This document shows positions 36,973 through 48,912 of a stretch of DNA of 64,000 bases, piece by piece. Both the position numbers and the translations under genes were made by a program. Position 1 is the stretch's first letter, and every line of letters starts with the position of its first letter. Where the stretch lies: assembly GCF_030272615.1 (NCBI RefSeq), contig NC_081407.1, positions 267,670,075 to 267,734,074 on the forward strand, in the 5' to 3' direction. The notes under the pieces are model-generated. The model was not told the DNA's origin, searched no databases, and was given only the letters and a program-made list of their open reading frames with translations. This DNA is from Cryptomeria japonica. Taxonomy: Eukaryota; Streptophyta; Pinopsida; Cupressales; Cupressaceae.

Positions 36973-39770
36973 ATGGTGTTTCCCATTGCCGATCATCGAT
37001 TGGAGCACATGCAGAGGTACCAATGGCCAATTGACTACGACGCCCCAGTAAGTCTAGTTCTAACTTTTGCCTTGTGACATCATTTATTGCATTTAATAGC
37101 TAGGGGAAAAATTCGGACGACAAAGGTGCTAAAACGTTGTTTTAACGCTTTTGTTGTCTAAATTAATGCATTTGTGCCGCAATGGCGCTTTTGTGCAGTA
37201 ATTGTAGCGCTATTGCCAATATAGCGCTTTGGTACAGTGGGTCTAGCGCTATTCTTTTGGTAGTTTTAATGCGTTTGTCAATTTGAGTGAATGAGTTTAG
37301 TATAGCGCATGTGTCGCGCAATGTAGCGCTTTTGATTGTTTGAGCGCTTTTGTAGGTTAAAATAGCGATGTTAATCAATTTAGCACTTTTGTAGGTTAAA
37401 CTAGCACTGTTGATTGTGTTGTGATGAATTTGTCAGTGTTGTAGTGCGTTTGTCAGTGTTGTAGCATGTTTGTCAGTGTTGTAGCGCATTTGTCAGTAGG
37501 TGTAGAAGGATCTGTGTTGGTTGCCCCAAGTTGAATGTTAAGTTGATAGTTGATGTCAATGTTTGTTGTTGTAATAGTGACCCATGAGACTCAGTGAACC
37601 TGTTGAGACTAGGCAAGTGATGTAAATGCCTATTGGTAGTCTAGGTTCAGTGGTGAGTCAAGTTACCCAATGAGACAGATAATTTGAAAAAGCATATGAT
37701 GAAGTCTAGGTAAGAGTCAATGTTATATATAAAAGATTATTGACAGTGTTTGTGTGATTTATGGTTCTGCAGGAGGATCGCCTAGGGGTCTTGCAGATGC
37801 GTGAGAGGCATCCGACCACACAATGCCTGTGAGATCAGTTGACAGATCTGGAGATAGACTGTATATGCACGATAGGCTTATATGATATGATGCACCTACT
37901 TGTGATTCAAACGAATCACGAATTACTAACAACACTGGCCGAACGATGGCATAGCGAGACATGCTCCTTTCATCTAGCTATGGGAGAGATGACTATGACA
38001 CTGGAGGACGTCTGGAGGATACTGCATATCCCAATTATTGGTGAGCTTGTTACTTATGACAGGGCACTAGGTGAGGTGACACTATGACGAGTATTCCCAT
38101 ATCCGGATTTGGAGGTGTTTGATGGATCGGTTTCCTGGGAGGACATAGTGGACATATATGAGGCATTACTAGTAGTGGTATTAGGTATCGTGGGAGGGCC
38201 ACTATGCCCAGATCGGAGGTCGCACGGGCTTGCAGTGGGATGGGGGCAAGTGATTGAGCAGATGGTTAGGGAGGGCACCCGATATGCATGGGGACCATGT
38301 GTGCTAGAACATTTATACGTGGATTTGTATGATGTTGTGTACCATGAGATTTCATCGCTAGGAGTAGGTATTACCTTGCTTCATATCTAGGCATGGGAGC
38401 ACTTGCCAATATCGAGACCAGTGTGTCTAATGTTTAGGATGATTGGCCAACCGTATGTATATATGTATGGAGGTATGTTGACACAGCCCCAGCTGGGGAA
38501 GCTGGAGTATTGGCGGCATGCATTGGATGAGTTAGATACAATGATATGGCACCCCTACCGAGAGTGTGAGTAGTGAGAGGATGATGTAGAGGCGATTCCA
38601 TATGTGTTCATGGGGTGGTTCCTCATTGGACAGATAATGTACGTGGTAGAGAGACATTTTCCAGAGTGGGTGATGAGACAGTTTGGGTGGACATAGGGTT
38701 TGCCCTAGGGTTCTGGTGAGTATGCCATAGTAGTATGAGAGAGGTTCTAGTGGGGGCCAGTATTATCCCATGAGCAGGTTGTAGTAGAGTTTCAAACATT
38801 ACAGGCGAGGCCATGGCCATACCAAGCAAACGTCGCAGATGCGGAGGTGACAGATGAGTATACACAGTATCGAGCCACTCATTTAATTCCATGGATCTTA
38901 GATCCCGCAGAGCCCATGCCACTATTTGAGGATGATAGAGTACCGCGATGGGGGAGGAGGAGGATATTAGTCAGGGGGCAGAGATGGTAGGGAAGGTGGA
39001 GGGGGGGGTTTTGGAGGAGGTTTTGGAGGAGGTGGAGGAGGGAGGTTACAAAGGAGAAGAAGAGGTGGGCAACCCTTACGACTGTCATAGGGTCCGCTGA
39101 TATAGGGAGTAGTGAGAGCAGGAGGAAGAGATATCGATGGTAGAGAGGGTGGTGATGTGGCTATGGAGATGGGACAGGGAGCCATAGGTGGGCGAGAGGG
39201 TAGTGATGTGGTTATGGAGATGGGACAAGGAGTCGTAGGTGAGAGAGAGGGGGACCTACGAGATGTGGTGATATTATGGATGCAAAATTGCCTGACGACT
39301 GTCGATGCGCACATCTGAGAGTTAGAGGCATAGCTGGAGGACATAGATGCAGAGATTGTTGCTAGGGATGTCTAGCTTTTTGCACAGGGGGCCAGGTTGA
39401 CCATAGTTGCGAGAGAGAGAGAGAGATGATGTGGTGGATAGAGTGAGGGTGCTACAGGATAGAGTGTGAGTTTTGGAGGGAGCGCAGGGACAGGGCCCGA
39501 TTGGGGAGATGATGAGGGAGATGCAGCGAGAAGGGGTAGAGATTGACTACTTGTAGGGATTATATGAGCAAGTTCTGCCGAGTAGTCAGCAAGCGATGAG
39601 CTACTCCCAGATGTGACAGATGAGATCAAAGCGGTCTCAAAGGGGTCAGAGATGTGGTGGTGTGATGGGTCCTCCTTGGCGAGATGGTGAGGGTTTTGGG
39701 GGGGGGTGGTGGAGCCATGACATATGGACAGAGTGCCATTTGAGGTGTTTCTTTGCATTGCTACTTTGTT
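36973..39770 (+). pseudogene. plant mobile domain (PMD) protein relic
   Basis: Exon 1 (36973-37047) encodes 25 residues from MVFPIADHRLE. A GT-AG intron (37048-37772) follows, and exon 2 continues in frame with EDRLGVLQM. Residues such as LLTTLAERWHSETCSFHL, GEMTMTLEDVWRILHIPI and VGWGQ match the PMD (aminotransferase-like, PF10536) found in MAIN/MAIL1 and in transposable elements. After about 38940 the translation is Arg/Gly/Trp-rich and low-complexity. Many stops (for example TGA at 37830, TGA at 38085-38087 and TAG near 38388) disable it. It probably belongs to a mobile element, since an LTR-like segment lies 400 bases upstream. Confidence 0.75.
37110..37500. repeat. AGCGC minisatellite inside PMD intron
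   Basis: The word AGCGCTTTTG and close variants recur about a dozen times at 20-30 base intervals. The last part (37413-37497) is a regular 20-21 bp repeat, GTTTGTCAGTGTTGTAGYGC, of about four units. Confidence 0.8.
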
Positions 39771-40285
39771 ATTATACTGATACTTGGATGACTCTTGGTA
39801 GCCGATATTTTGGACATCATTGTATTCTGATACATGTGTTCTTTATTATTGATGCGATATATGATGAGATCTCAATTTTGTGGCGATGATATGATATGCA
39901 TTTATGCGATTGCATGATTGATTTATGCATGATGATGATATGATTTATGTCTTGATGTATGTGTTTGATGTGTTTGCTTTCTAAATGTACATGTTGATGA
40001 TATGATTTATATATGTATGATATGGATGATTTTCTAACATGTGGATGCAGGTTAATAGATGTATGATGATTATGTGATGATGTTAATGATTTGCTTAACA
40101 TGTGGATGCAATTTAATAAATGTATGATGTGTATGTGATGACATGATGGTGGTTTGTGCTAAATGATGAGATGAGATAATGAATAATGATATTTGATAGA
40201 TAATACTTTACATGTTGAAATGATGAGATAATGATATGGACGACATGAGTAAACTATGTGTTTTTGAGATGTACTTAATGAATCT
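39771..40285. other. non-coding ATGAT-rich DNA
   Basis: No gene. Simple-sequence character with many GATGAT and ATGTATGATG words leading into the minisatellite. Confidence 0.5.
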
Positions 40286-40895
40286 AATGAATGCACTTAA
40301 TGAATGAAATGATATTAAAATGTCATGTATGAATTAAATGAATGCACTAAATGGATGAGATAAATGTATTACCTGAATGAATGCGAATGAAGGCTTTTTA
40401 AAATGAACTAAACGAATTCATGAATGCACTTAAATGAATAAATGAATGCACTTTATGATTGAAATGCAACTAAATTAAGGAATGAATGTACTTAAATGAA
40501 TAAATGAATGCACTTAATGAATGAAATGCAACTAAATGAAGGAATTAATGCACTTAATGAATAAAATGCAGCTAAATGAAGGAATGAATGCACTTAATGA
40601 ATAAAATACAACTAAATGAAGGAATGAATGCACTTAATGAATAAAATGCAGTTGAATGAAGGAATGAATGCACTTAATGAAGGAATGAATGCACTTAATG
40701 AATAAAATACAACTAAATGAAGGAATGAATGAATGCACTTAATGATTGAAATGCAACTAAATGAAGGAATGAATGAATGGACAAGTAATGAATGAAATGC
40801 AACTAAATGAAGGAATGAATGAATGGACAAGTAATGAATGAAATGCAACTAAATGAAGGAATGAATGAATGCACTTAATGAATGAAATGAAAATA
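40286..40895. repeat. minisatellite, AATGAATGCACTTAATGA type
   Basis: Units built from ATGAAATGCAACTAAATGAAGG and AATGAATGCACTTAATGA alternate, with repeat lengths of about 36-52 bp and frequent partial units. The longest regular part is 40480-40880. Long frames across it on the minus strand are repeat artefacts. Confidence 0.9.
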
Positions 40896-42311
40896 AATGA
40901 CAATGCCATTCCTACATGATATATAAATGTCAAGTTGGTTGGAAAATGCAGATATGGAATAAAGATGTGAGATGATGTATCAGAAAACTCCGTCGTAATT
41001 GTACCCAAGATAAGGCTTATATGTTGAGCTTTCTCATATAAACCCAAATTAATTGCATGCGGACAACAAATTTGTACAATGGATGAATGAACAAAGGAAT
41101 GGGTGATATGCAACAAAATGCAATATATACAGATGAGATGAAACTGGTGATCCATGGCTTATTCATAATGCTTTATTTCCTCATCGAGCATAGTAGTACT
41201 AATCTTGGCCGAGGTATCAGAAACCAAGGTTGAGCATTTCACCTGTAAGCACACATTGTGGACAAGGGAAGTTCCCCTCCATTCGGGTTTGTATACAAAT
41301 GGTCGAGGTATATGCTGTAGTCAGTAAGCCATAGTGATCTATGATGTTATTTTTGCATAGGATCTCGTAGCTTAGTGAACTTCCCACATAGACACCATTA
41401 GCACATGCCCCAGAACTTCATTGGAATAATTTGCAGACAACAAACAAAGAAAAATATACCAAGAACCATCTCGACTACTCTAATCACTTGTGCATATCCT
41501 GGAGTAGCGTAGGAACTTGATATAAATACAAAAAATTCGACCAAGTCCTTATCAGCCAAACAAAATTTTCTTGTCAAATAAAAATGGAACCATGTCTTGT
41601 TTGTAAGGAAGAATGTATCCTTGTGAAGACGATTGTGCACAAATGTGTGATTTGTTGGTTGATTTGATAGGTGGTCATTGTTTAAGGAGTTTCAAAATGT
41701 TGTTTTTTTGTGTCTGTTGCGATGTGTATGTACAAGGAACAATTTATTTTGCAATGTTTTTGATTGATTTTGATGTTTTTGGATTTTTTGAATGTTGTGA
41801 ATGGTTTTTGTGTTTTCTTCAGGACAATTTTCAAATGTCTTTGGTATCTTCAGAGATTTTACGAATGTTTTTGGTATTATTTTAGGATGTTTTTGAATGA
41901 GCAACTCAATGAATCACAAGCATGGAGAATCCACTCCCATCCATAGGTTTATGAACATTGCCCCCAGTTAGATGTCAGCATGAAAGCATGACATGGGACA
42001 CATGAAGTAATAACCCTGATTGCAGATCAATAACAAGCCATGGTATAAATGATGGATGAATGGATGCAATAGATGTGATTGCAACAAGTTTGAAAGACAA
42101 TGGAGCCATAACCTTTATGAATGGCACTGTTTACCAGGTTTTCACCACCATACTTACCCAAGGCACCACCGAAGAGGTTTTCACCATTTGGATGAATGTT
42201 TTTTCTTTACTATTTTCTTGATTTTTTTAATTTTTTTGTATTTTGTTCAGGACCTTTTCTAAATTTTTTTGGTGCTTTTTGATATTTGATGAGTCTGATG
42301 CTCTGCACAAC
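40896..42311. other. non-coding, 3' flank of Tat pol
   Basis: Lies between the minisatellite and the last integrase motif of the minus-strand Tat element. It should hold that element's 3' non-coding region and LTR. I could not place LTR ends or a polypurine tract. Confidence 0.4.
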
Positions 42312-43260
42312 TTATGTGTGGAAATTTTTGAGATGCTTGTTGTTGATTAGATCCGCCAGGGGTTCTCCTTCAGAAATTGCTAACTGATATGCCCCAGACC
42401 CAAAGACGACAGTGATGACATATGGACCCAACCAATTGGATTCAAATTTTCCCCGGTGTTCTCTGTTCGATTGATTGCGAGGATTCTCTCTGAGAACAAG
42501 ATCTCCTACTTCAAATGTGCGAGGTTTGACCCTATGATTGTAGCTTCTGCTCATACGCTGCTGATAGGCTTTTAGGTGATTGTAGGCATCTTGTCACCTT
42601 TCATCAAGTAGTTCCAAGTCCTGAAGATGTGAGACTCGGTATTCTTCATCATTTATTAGATTGTGCAAGGAAACCCATAGAAATGGTAATTCAACCTCAA
42701 TAGGCAAGATGACTTATGCTCCATAAACAAGTGAGTAGGGGGTTGTGCCTGTAGGGGTTCAAATGCTAGTTTGATATTCCCATGGTGCCAGATTCAAACG
42801 AATGTGCCAATCATGGTTAGCATCATTGACTATATTTTTGAGGATCCTCAATATATTGTTATTTGATGCTTCAACTTGACCATTGCCTTGTGGGTAATAT
42901 GGGGTGGAAAAATGGTATTGGATATGAAAATTCTCATAGAGTTCATGGACATCTTGATTTTTGAAAGGGAGCCTATTATCTGTGATGATGGACATGAGTA
43001 CACCATACCGACAGATGATGTAATTGAGGATGAATGAGGTGATTTGCTTGCCAGTGACTTGGCTGAGTGAAACGGATTCGATCCACTTGGTGAAGTACTC
43101 TGTGACGGTAAGGATAAATTTGTGACCATTGGAAGAAGATGGATGGATGGATTTTGCCAGTGATAGGTTGTAATTCTTGCGCTGGGGCACGTATCAGATC
43201 TCCGTGAGCTTGGAAATTCTTACACTTTCTGACAAAGTAGTAGGAGTCTTTTTCCATAGA
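42312..43260 (-). pseudogene. Tat integrase
   Basis: Reads FVRKCKNFQAHGDL of the zinc-binding part, then KIHPSSSNG, ITDNRLPFKN (second Asp) and GQVEASNN (Glu). It ends with the C-terminal segment GDLVLRE, GKFESNWLGPYVI and NNKHLKNFH. Between ELQPIT and GKIHPS about ten residues usual in the family (the WGIDVI stretch with the first catalytic Asp) are missing. A 4-base duplication in CCATCCATC at about 43137-43145 shifts the frame directly after. Confidence 0.85.
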
Positions 43261-43639
43261 GAATCAATAGTATCTTTCCCGCATGATATTTTTAGCCAAT
43301 GAAGGGCCACTTCAATGAGATTCGCAGATACCTTCATGTACTTCTTGTAATATTGTGGTCACCTCACCTTGCTCTAGACATCGGAGGGGAGTATCATTGA
43401 GACCTCGTCGGTATAGGGTTTCAACAATGTTGGTGTATCAAGATGATTGGCGTATGAAGGTTTTTTGTTGATTGTTTGATTGGTTAGGGGGAGGGATTTG
43501 ATCACGTAAATAGACATAAAATTTGCCACACCATAGGGAATCGGGACCGATGAGTTGATAGACCATCTCAGATTCCAGGATATCATAAGCGGGGATCCAA
43601 AGTTGTTCAACTAAGAACTCGTAGCGTGTGGAGTTCTAT

Positions 43640-44035
43640 GGAAGATCAAGGAGAGAGGCTATTGTAGCCATTGCATCTGCAACTCTGTTCTGGTCTCGAG
43701 GAATCTGCTCAAAAGTGATAGCTGTGAATAGTTCTTTGAAGCTATCAACCATTTTCTTGTAAGGCATGAGCTTATCATCCTTAGTTTGTTATTCATCATT
43801 GACCTATCGGATTACCAGTTGCGAATCGCCATATACCTGTATCTCTTTTAAGTTCCATTTCACGACCATGCGTAGTCCTGTGATCAAGGCTTCATATTCT
43901 GCTATGTTGTTGGTGCACGGGAATGTAAGTCGATATGATTTTGGAATGCTTTCACCTTGAGGTGTGATAAAGAGAATGCCAACTCCTGAACAATGTCTGG
44001 TGTATGAGACATCAAAATATAACTTCCATTGTCAT
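43640..44035 (-). pseudogene. Tat second RNase H (archaeal type)
   Basis: The reverse strand reads YFDVSYT, GVGILFITPQGE, NNIAEYEALITGL, VYGDSQLVI and, near the end, RVADAMATIA. These supply the Asp, Glu, Asp and Asp of an RNase H active site and match the extra RNase H of Tat elements. A TAG follows the SQLVIR motif and a TAA lies a few codons on. Confidence 0.85.
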
Positions 44036-44622
44036 GCTGGCATAACTGTGAAAATCTCCTCATCTGGAAAATTCGAAATGAGAGGATGGTCACCTGTGAG
44101 TGGTGCTTCAGCTAGTTGATTTGCAATGACTTGTCCTTTAATGGATTTGCATTTCACATATTCTATGTCAATTTCACTGAGGAGCATAACCCACTTTTCC
44201 AAACGACCGATTAGTGTTTCTTTATTGAGTAGATACTTGAGTGGATCTATCTTGGCAATGAGTTGTATCTTGTGTGTCAACTTGTAGTGCCTCAATTTGG
44301 TGGTTGTCAAAATTACTTCTAGACAAGCTCGTTCAATAGGGGTATAATTAAGTTCATACCCTACCAATGTTTTGGAAATGTAGTATACTGCACATTCTTT
44401 GCCTTCTACATTATGTTGTGCAAGTAAGACGCCTAAGGTCGTAGTTGTAGCTGATATGTATAACAATAAGGGCCTATCTAGAGATGGTGGTGTCAGTAAT
44501 GGTGGTGTCATTAGGTAGTCCTTTAGCTGCTGGAATGCTTGTTGGCAATTCTCTTCCCATTTGAAACGAACACTTGTGAAGCAAATGTGTGAAGGGATGA
44601 CATTTGTCGGCCAATTGTGCAA
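44032..44622 (-). pseudogene. Tat RNase H (first)
   Basis: The open segment starts near FKWEENCQQAFQQLKDYL and PLLLYISATTTTLGVLLAQ, followed by CAVYYISKTLVGYELNYTPIERACLE. This is the Ty3/gypsy RNase H, with tether region KLRHYKLTHKIQL and a gypsy-type IKGQVIANQLAE connection. The usual active-site Asp of YLYISATD-like motifs is substituted, in keeping with the degenerate first RNase H reported for Tat elements. Confidence 0.85.
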
Positions 44623-44635
44623 TGAACCACCGAAT

Positions 44636-45334
44636 TTATTGTAGCCTTCCTTGTAATGTTCTTAATTGACTGATGTTCCTAGGAGGTGGCATTTCCATTA
44701 TTTCTTTGACCTTTGCAGGATCAACCTCAATTCCTTTGTTTGAGACAATATATCCCAGGAGCTTCCCGGAGGTTACCCCAAAGACACACTTCTTTGGATC
44801 TAGGTGTACATTATATTGCTCCAGTTTGTGGAAGATTTTGTCCAGTACAACGAGGTGACCCTCTTTGGTTAATGATTTAGCTAGTAAATCATCCACATAG
44901 TCCTCCATCAATGTATGCATCATATCGTGGAAGATAGTAGTCATTGCCCTTTGATATGTGGCGCTAGTATTCTTGAGACCAAATGGCATTACATTCCAGC
45001 AGTATGTACCCCATGGGCATGTAAATGTTGTTTTGTGTTGATCCTCTATAGTAATCTTGATTTGGTTGTATCATGAAAAGCCATCCATGAGTGATAGCAT
45101 TACATGTCCTATTGTGAGGTCCACGATCATATCAATGTTTGGCAGAGGGAAGTCGTCCTTAGGACATGCTTTGTTTAGATCTCTAAAATCTATACAGATA
45201 CAGATGCCCTCAGTTGGTTTTGCCATTGGTACCAGGTAGGAGATCCATTCTGCATAGTCAATGGGTCTTATGAAACCCACATCCAATAGCTTTTTGTGTT
45301 CATCTTTTACTAATAGTGCAATCTGAGGATGCAT
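44636..45334 (-). pseudogene. Tat reverse transcriptase
   Basis: VGFIRPIDYAEWISYLVPM, CIDFRDLNKACPKDDFPLP and MPFGLKNTSATYQRAM are classic Ty3/gypsy RT motifs. The catalytic YVDD is at about 44899-44888. It is split by a stop near 45071 and then reads on. The thumb region with LGYIVSNKGIEVDPAKV is intact. Confidence 0.92.
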
Positions 45335-45473
45335 CTTTCTAAGCTTTTATTTTACTGATCTGGCTCCTTCTGCTACTGTAAAGTGATGCATTACTAGTTC
45401 TGGATTGAGTCCTGGCATGTTTGCATAGGACCATGCAAAATTTATTTGTTTCTTGCAAAAGAACTCTGTAAAA

Positions 45474-46313
45474 TCATGATCTTTTGCAAGAGTTAGTTAT
45501 TCTATGTGAATTTTGAGGTACCCCTAGATTGACCTCCTTTGTTTCTTCTATGAGAATAGACGATCTCTCATGATAGGTGCTAAAAGGGAGAATGTCAAAC
45601 CTTCCGTCCTTAGGCACTTCAGAGAGGTTTTCACCATTGGATACGTCCTTTGTTTTTACTCTTTTTGTTTCCACAAGTGCCACAGTGTGGTTTTCACTTG
45701 AGGATTTTATTTTGATTGTAATATTTTTGTGACTTAAAGGTGTGGCATTCTCTCCAAAGTAAGCCATGCTGTTAAGTTCAATAGCATACCCAACTTTATG
45801 ATCCCTGCTTGGTATGTCATCCCATAATTCCAGAAAGTCTATGATCGTGTCATTATTTTGGAAGGTGTCAAGGTGTGGAGGATCTTGCGGGTTCCACTCA
45901 ATGAGTTTGGGGTGAATAATTAGCATTTCTTCATCGATTAGGTTAAGTTCATAGGATGCGTCGGTTATGGTAAGTACAGAGGAACCAAGGTCATCGTCAG
46001 TACTATCCTCTTCATAATCAAGCTCGGGAGGTGACCTATCTATTGTTGAAGTATCCTCATTAACTGGGTTCCAAAAGGTTTTAATAAATGCATTTCCTTC
46101 AACTTTCTTAACCTCAAAAGTGTCCTCGTCAGATGATTGTGAAAATGAAGAATCCCACTCGTATTCATGTGAATCTGTCTCAGAATCACTCCGTAGAACT
46201 CTGTCACTATATGCTATAGGGATGTCTAATGATGAGAAAGGTTTGTCGATAGTTGCTACAGGGGTTTTATCTGACGGGGTTGTTGATGTTTCTTGGGTGT
46301 CTGAAGTAGACAA
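45474..46313 (-). pseudogene. acidic linker between Tat protease and RT
   Basis: 279 open codons, strongly acidic in the first half (DSETDSHEYEWDSS, PELDYEEDSTDDD) and without a known domain. It lies in the normal pol order between protease and RT, where Tat elements carry a long variable spacer. It is the longest intact frame of the element, which may reflect low sensitivity to change. Confidence 0.6.
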
Positions 46314-46899
46314 GAGTCTTATCCCAGGAATGATAGTTTGGCGGCCAACATAACTCTGTTTACTTGCGGTAAATTAAGGAGTATTTTTGTAGCTTGAAAA
46401 TTTAGACCTGGTAGGTTGATTTGCAATCGATATTGTCCTGCTTCTAGAAGGGGTGATCTTATAAGTGGTCCTCTTATGTTTGCTTGGAATCTTGAGTTTA
46501 GAAGAGCTTCCTAAACCAGGGTTGAATCCGAGTCCAGTTGTATCCCGTGGTTATAACAATGGTTGCAATGGCTCTTGTACACCTTGCTCATGGAATCCAA
46601 ATGAACTATGGCCATCATAGCCCATCTTTTGCATTAGGTTAAAAGCTTTACCATACCTTTATGTCGGGATCCTGACCTGTTGTCTAGCTGTGTTGGAAGG
46701 TTCTTTGTAGACCCATCCTGCCAAATCTTCATCAATAGTTTCTTGTTCTTATGATCTACCTGGGATAAAGCCATCAAGTGTAGTAGTATGGGATGCAACA
46801 AGTGGTTTGAGTGATTGTTCTAGTTTTCCATAAGTCCTAAGTGAGAGGGGTAGTTGGCCAACATAGAAAAGATGACTAATATTATACTCTCATGGGCCT

Positions 46900-47520
46900 T
46901 CATCTTGTATTTTCATTTTTCAGCTTTTCTTGTCTGGGTGTAGGGATCGGTGGATTGGTGAGGTTTGTTGGGTGAATGTAAGATGATGAGGCGGTGGCTT
47001 CTCTATTGCTAGGGACTGTGATATTAGGTTGATGCCTTATATGGTTGCAAAAAGCGAATGGGTTGGCATCACCAAGGATAGTAATATCTACTCCATTATA
47101 TGGAAACTTGATGCATTGATGGTAAGTAGATGGTACTACTTGCATGGTGTGAATCCATGGTCTATCTAATAGGAGATTGTATGGAAGAGGGAGGTCTAGG
47201 AATTGACAAACCACATTCTTCACCATGGGTCCTACCCTGACTGGTGGAGTGACACACCCTTTAGAGGAGCGTTTTGCATCATCATAGGCCTTGATGGTGA
47301 TCCACTTTCTAGCATCTACTGCATCTTCTGTGTATCCCAATGTTGTGATTAACTATAATTTGCAAATGTTAATGCCATCTCTATTATCAATCAAGACTCT
47401 CTTGATTCTATGTTTATGTATGAATCCCTCAATGTGGAGAGGGGCGTTATGCAGTTGTTGAAAGGATGCATTATCATTCTCTACAAAAGTGAGACATAGT
47501 GAAGATTTGAGACTACCAAC
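46900..47520 (-). pseudogene. Tat aspartic protease region
   Basis: From about 47520 the reverse strand reads ENDNASFQQLHNAPLHIEGF, RVLIDNRDGINICKL, a stop, then ITIKAYDDAKRSSKGCV, CQFLDLPLPYNLLLDRPWIH and VPSTYHQCIKFPYNG. The retropepsin Asp is in VLIDN, and the flap/ψ-loop region resembles LLGRPWIH of relatives with Gly replaced by Asp. A TAA or TAG near 47341 breaks it. Confidence 0.8.
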
Positions 47521-47607
47521 CATGGCTTAAAATTGACCTGTATTGAGGTCGGGTGGAACTGACACTTCTTGGAGAGAATGATCTAAGATGGTTTTATATG
47601 AGGGGGA

Positions 47608-48912
47608 TGTTGGCATTTGCATGAAAATTGCATTAATGATATGTTATGTTGTCATTGATGTCAATTAACCGGTAATGATATTGTTGTAATATTGTTACTG
47701 TAACTGGTAGGAAGAATTTGTGGAGTAGACTGGAAACTAGTGTAAACCTTATCTATTGATGTAACCGGTAAATCCTAACTGATTAATTTTGGTGAATTGG
47801 TTATATTGGTTTATGATCTGATGATGAGCGGTAATGATTATGACAAGTATGATTATTGTATGAAGACAATTCCAAGAGATTTTAGCGAGTTGTTGTAATG
47901 GTTTTTTGTCTAGGGAATGAGAAAATGTATTGCATCTAATGCAAAGTGCATGATGAATTACTAAGTTCGATGAAGCGGTGATCAAGGAGCGATCAAGGTT
48001 TTCTTGATTGACGTGAAGAGATTTCTATGTAATCCAACGGTCATACTTGAACCGATTTGTTTGTAATCTCTATGAGAATTAGGTTTTTGTTGTGTTACCG
48101 ACTTGATTGATTTGTTTATAAGGTCGATGAAGTTGTTTAGTTTAATGAGTTGGCAAAGAGTGAGCATAGATCAGATGAGTTTGTGGTTGCCGAACCAGGT
48201 GATGTATCTGCAGTTTGAGTAAAGGCAGATAGGAACATGAAATGGATCTGATCAAGCAAGTGTAGTGCTATTCAGACAGATCAACAAACTCCCATTGTTT
48301 TCTAACAATTATAGTAGAATTGAAATCCCCTAACCGGGTAAGCTCTAACAAGCTTGGTGTTATTCAAATCCTCTAACAAGGTGATCCATTAGATTGGATT
48401 TTCAAATCCTCTACTGAGGTTACTCCTGATAGGGTATTACTTCTAACTGGGTGATTCATAACAGGATCAGTTCTTAACATGACTTTTTGTAAAGCTTTAA
48501 CATGCTAGGCTCGTAATAGGGCGAACTTCAGAAGAGTTCAGATATTTATCTTGTGAGTCTCATCTCACCGTGGTTTTTTTCTATTTTGGTTTCCATGTCA
48601 AAAATATTTGTGTCAAGTGGTGAATGTTTTTGTGGTTATGTTTTCATGGTTGATTTACTTAACTACTTAACTAGTTTGATAAGTCATGATAACCGAAAAC
48701 ATTGAGAATTGAAGAAGTTGTTTACTGTTAATTTGTTGTAACAGTCAACGGGTTTATCCTATGAGTTTTTATCATGACAAAGGTATTACATTTTTAGTTC
48801 TAAGTTTAATTTGAGAGAATGATTTTTGAGATTGGTGAAGTTTTTATCAATTTTTCTATCTATAGATTCACCCCCGCTCTCAGTAGTTGATTGAATACTT
48901 ATTCTTTCATCA
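47608..48912 (+). repeat. solo Copia-type LTR nested in Tat element
   Basis: About 1.3 kb, starting TGTTGGCATTTGC and ending near TTCTTTCATCA. In reverse complement it shows the same landmarks as the Copia LTRs at 26335 and 32052 (TACTGAGAGCGGGGGTGAATC, a GGAAACC segment, AACCGGT words), but is clearly diverged. It carries no coding sequence. Host gag-protease reading ends at LEILRISLNG on one side and resumes with LDHSLQEVSVPPD on the other. No target duplication was discernible. Confidence 0.75.

Noticed and set aside
38967-39758. Minus-strand Pro/Ser-rich frames of 125 and 128 codons
   Set aside because: They are the complement of the G-rich low-complexity tail of the plus-strand PMD relic.
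40612-41155. Two minus-strand frames of 78 and 132 codons
   Set aside because: Repetitive HSFIHSFLHLV-type translation comes from the minisatellite.
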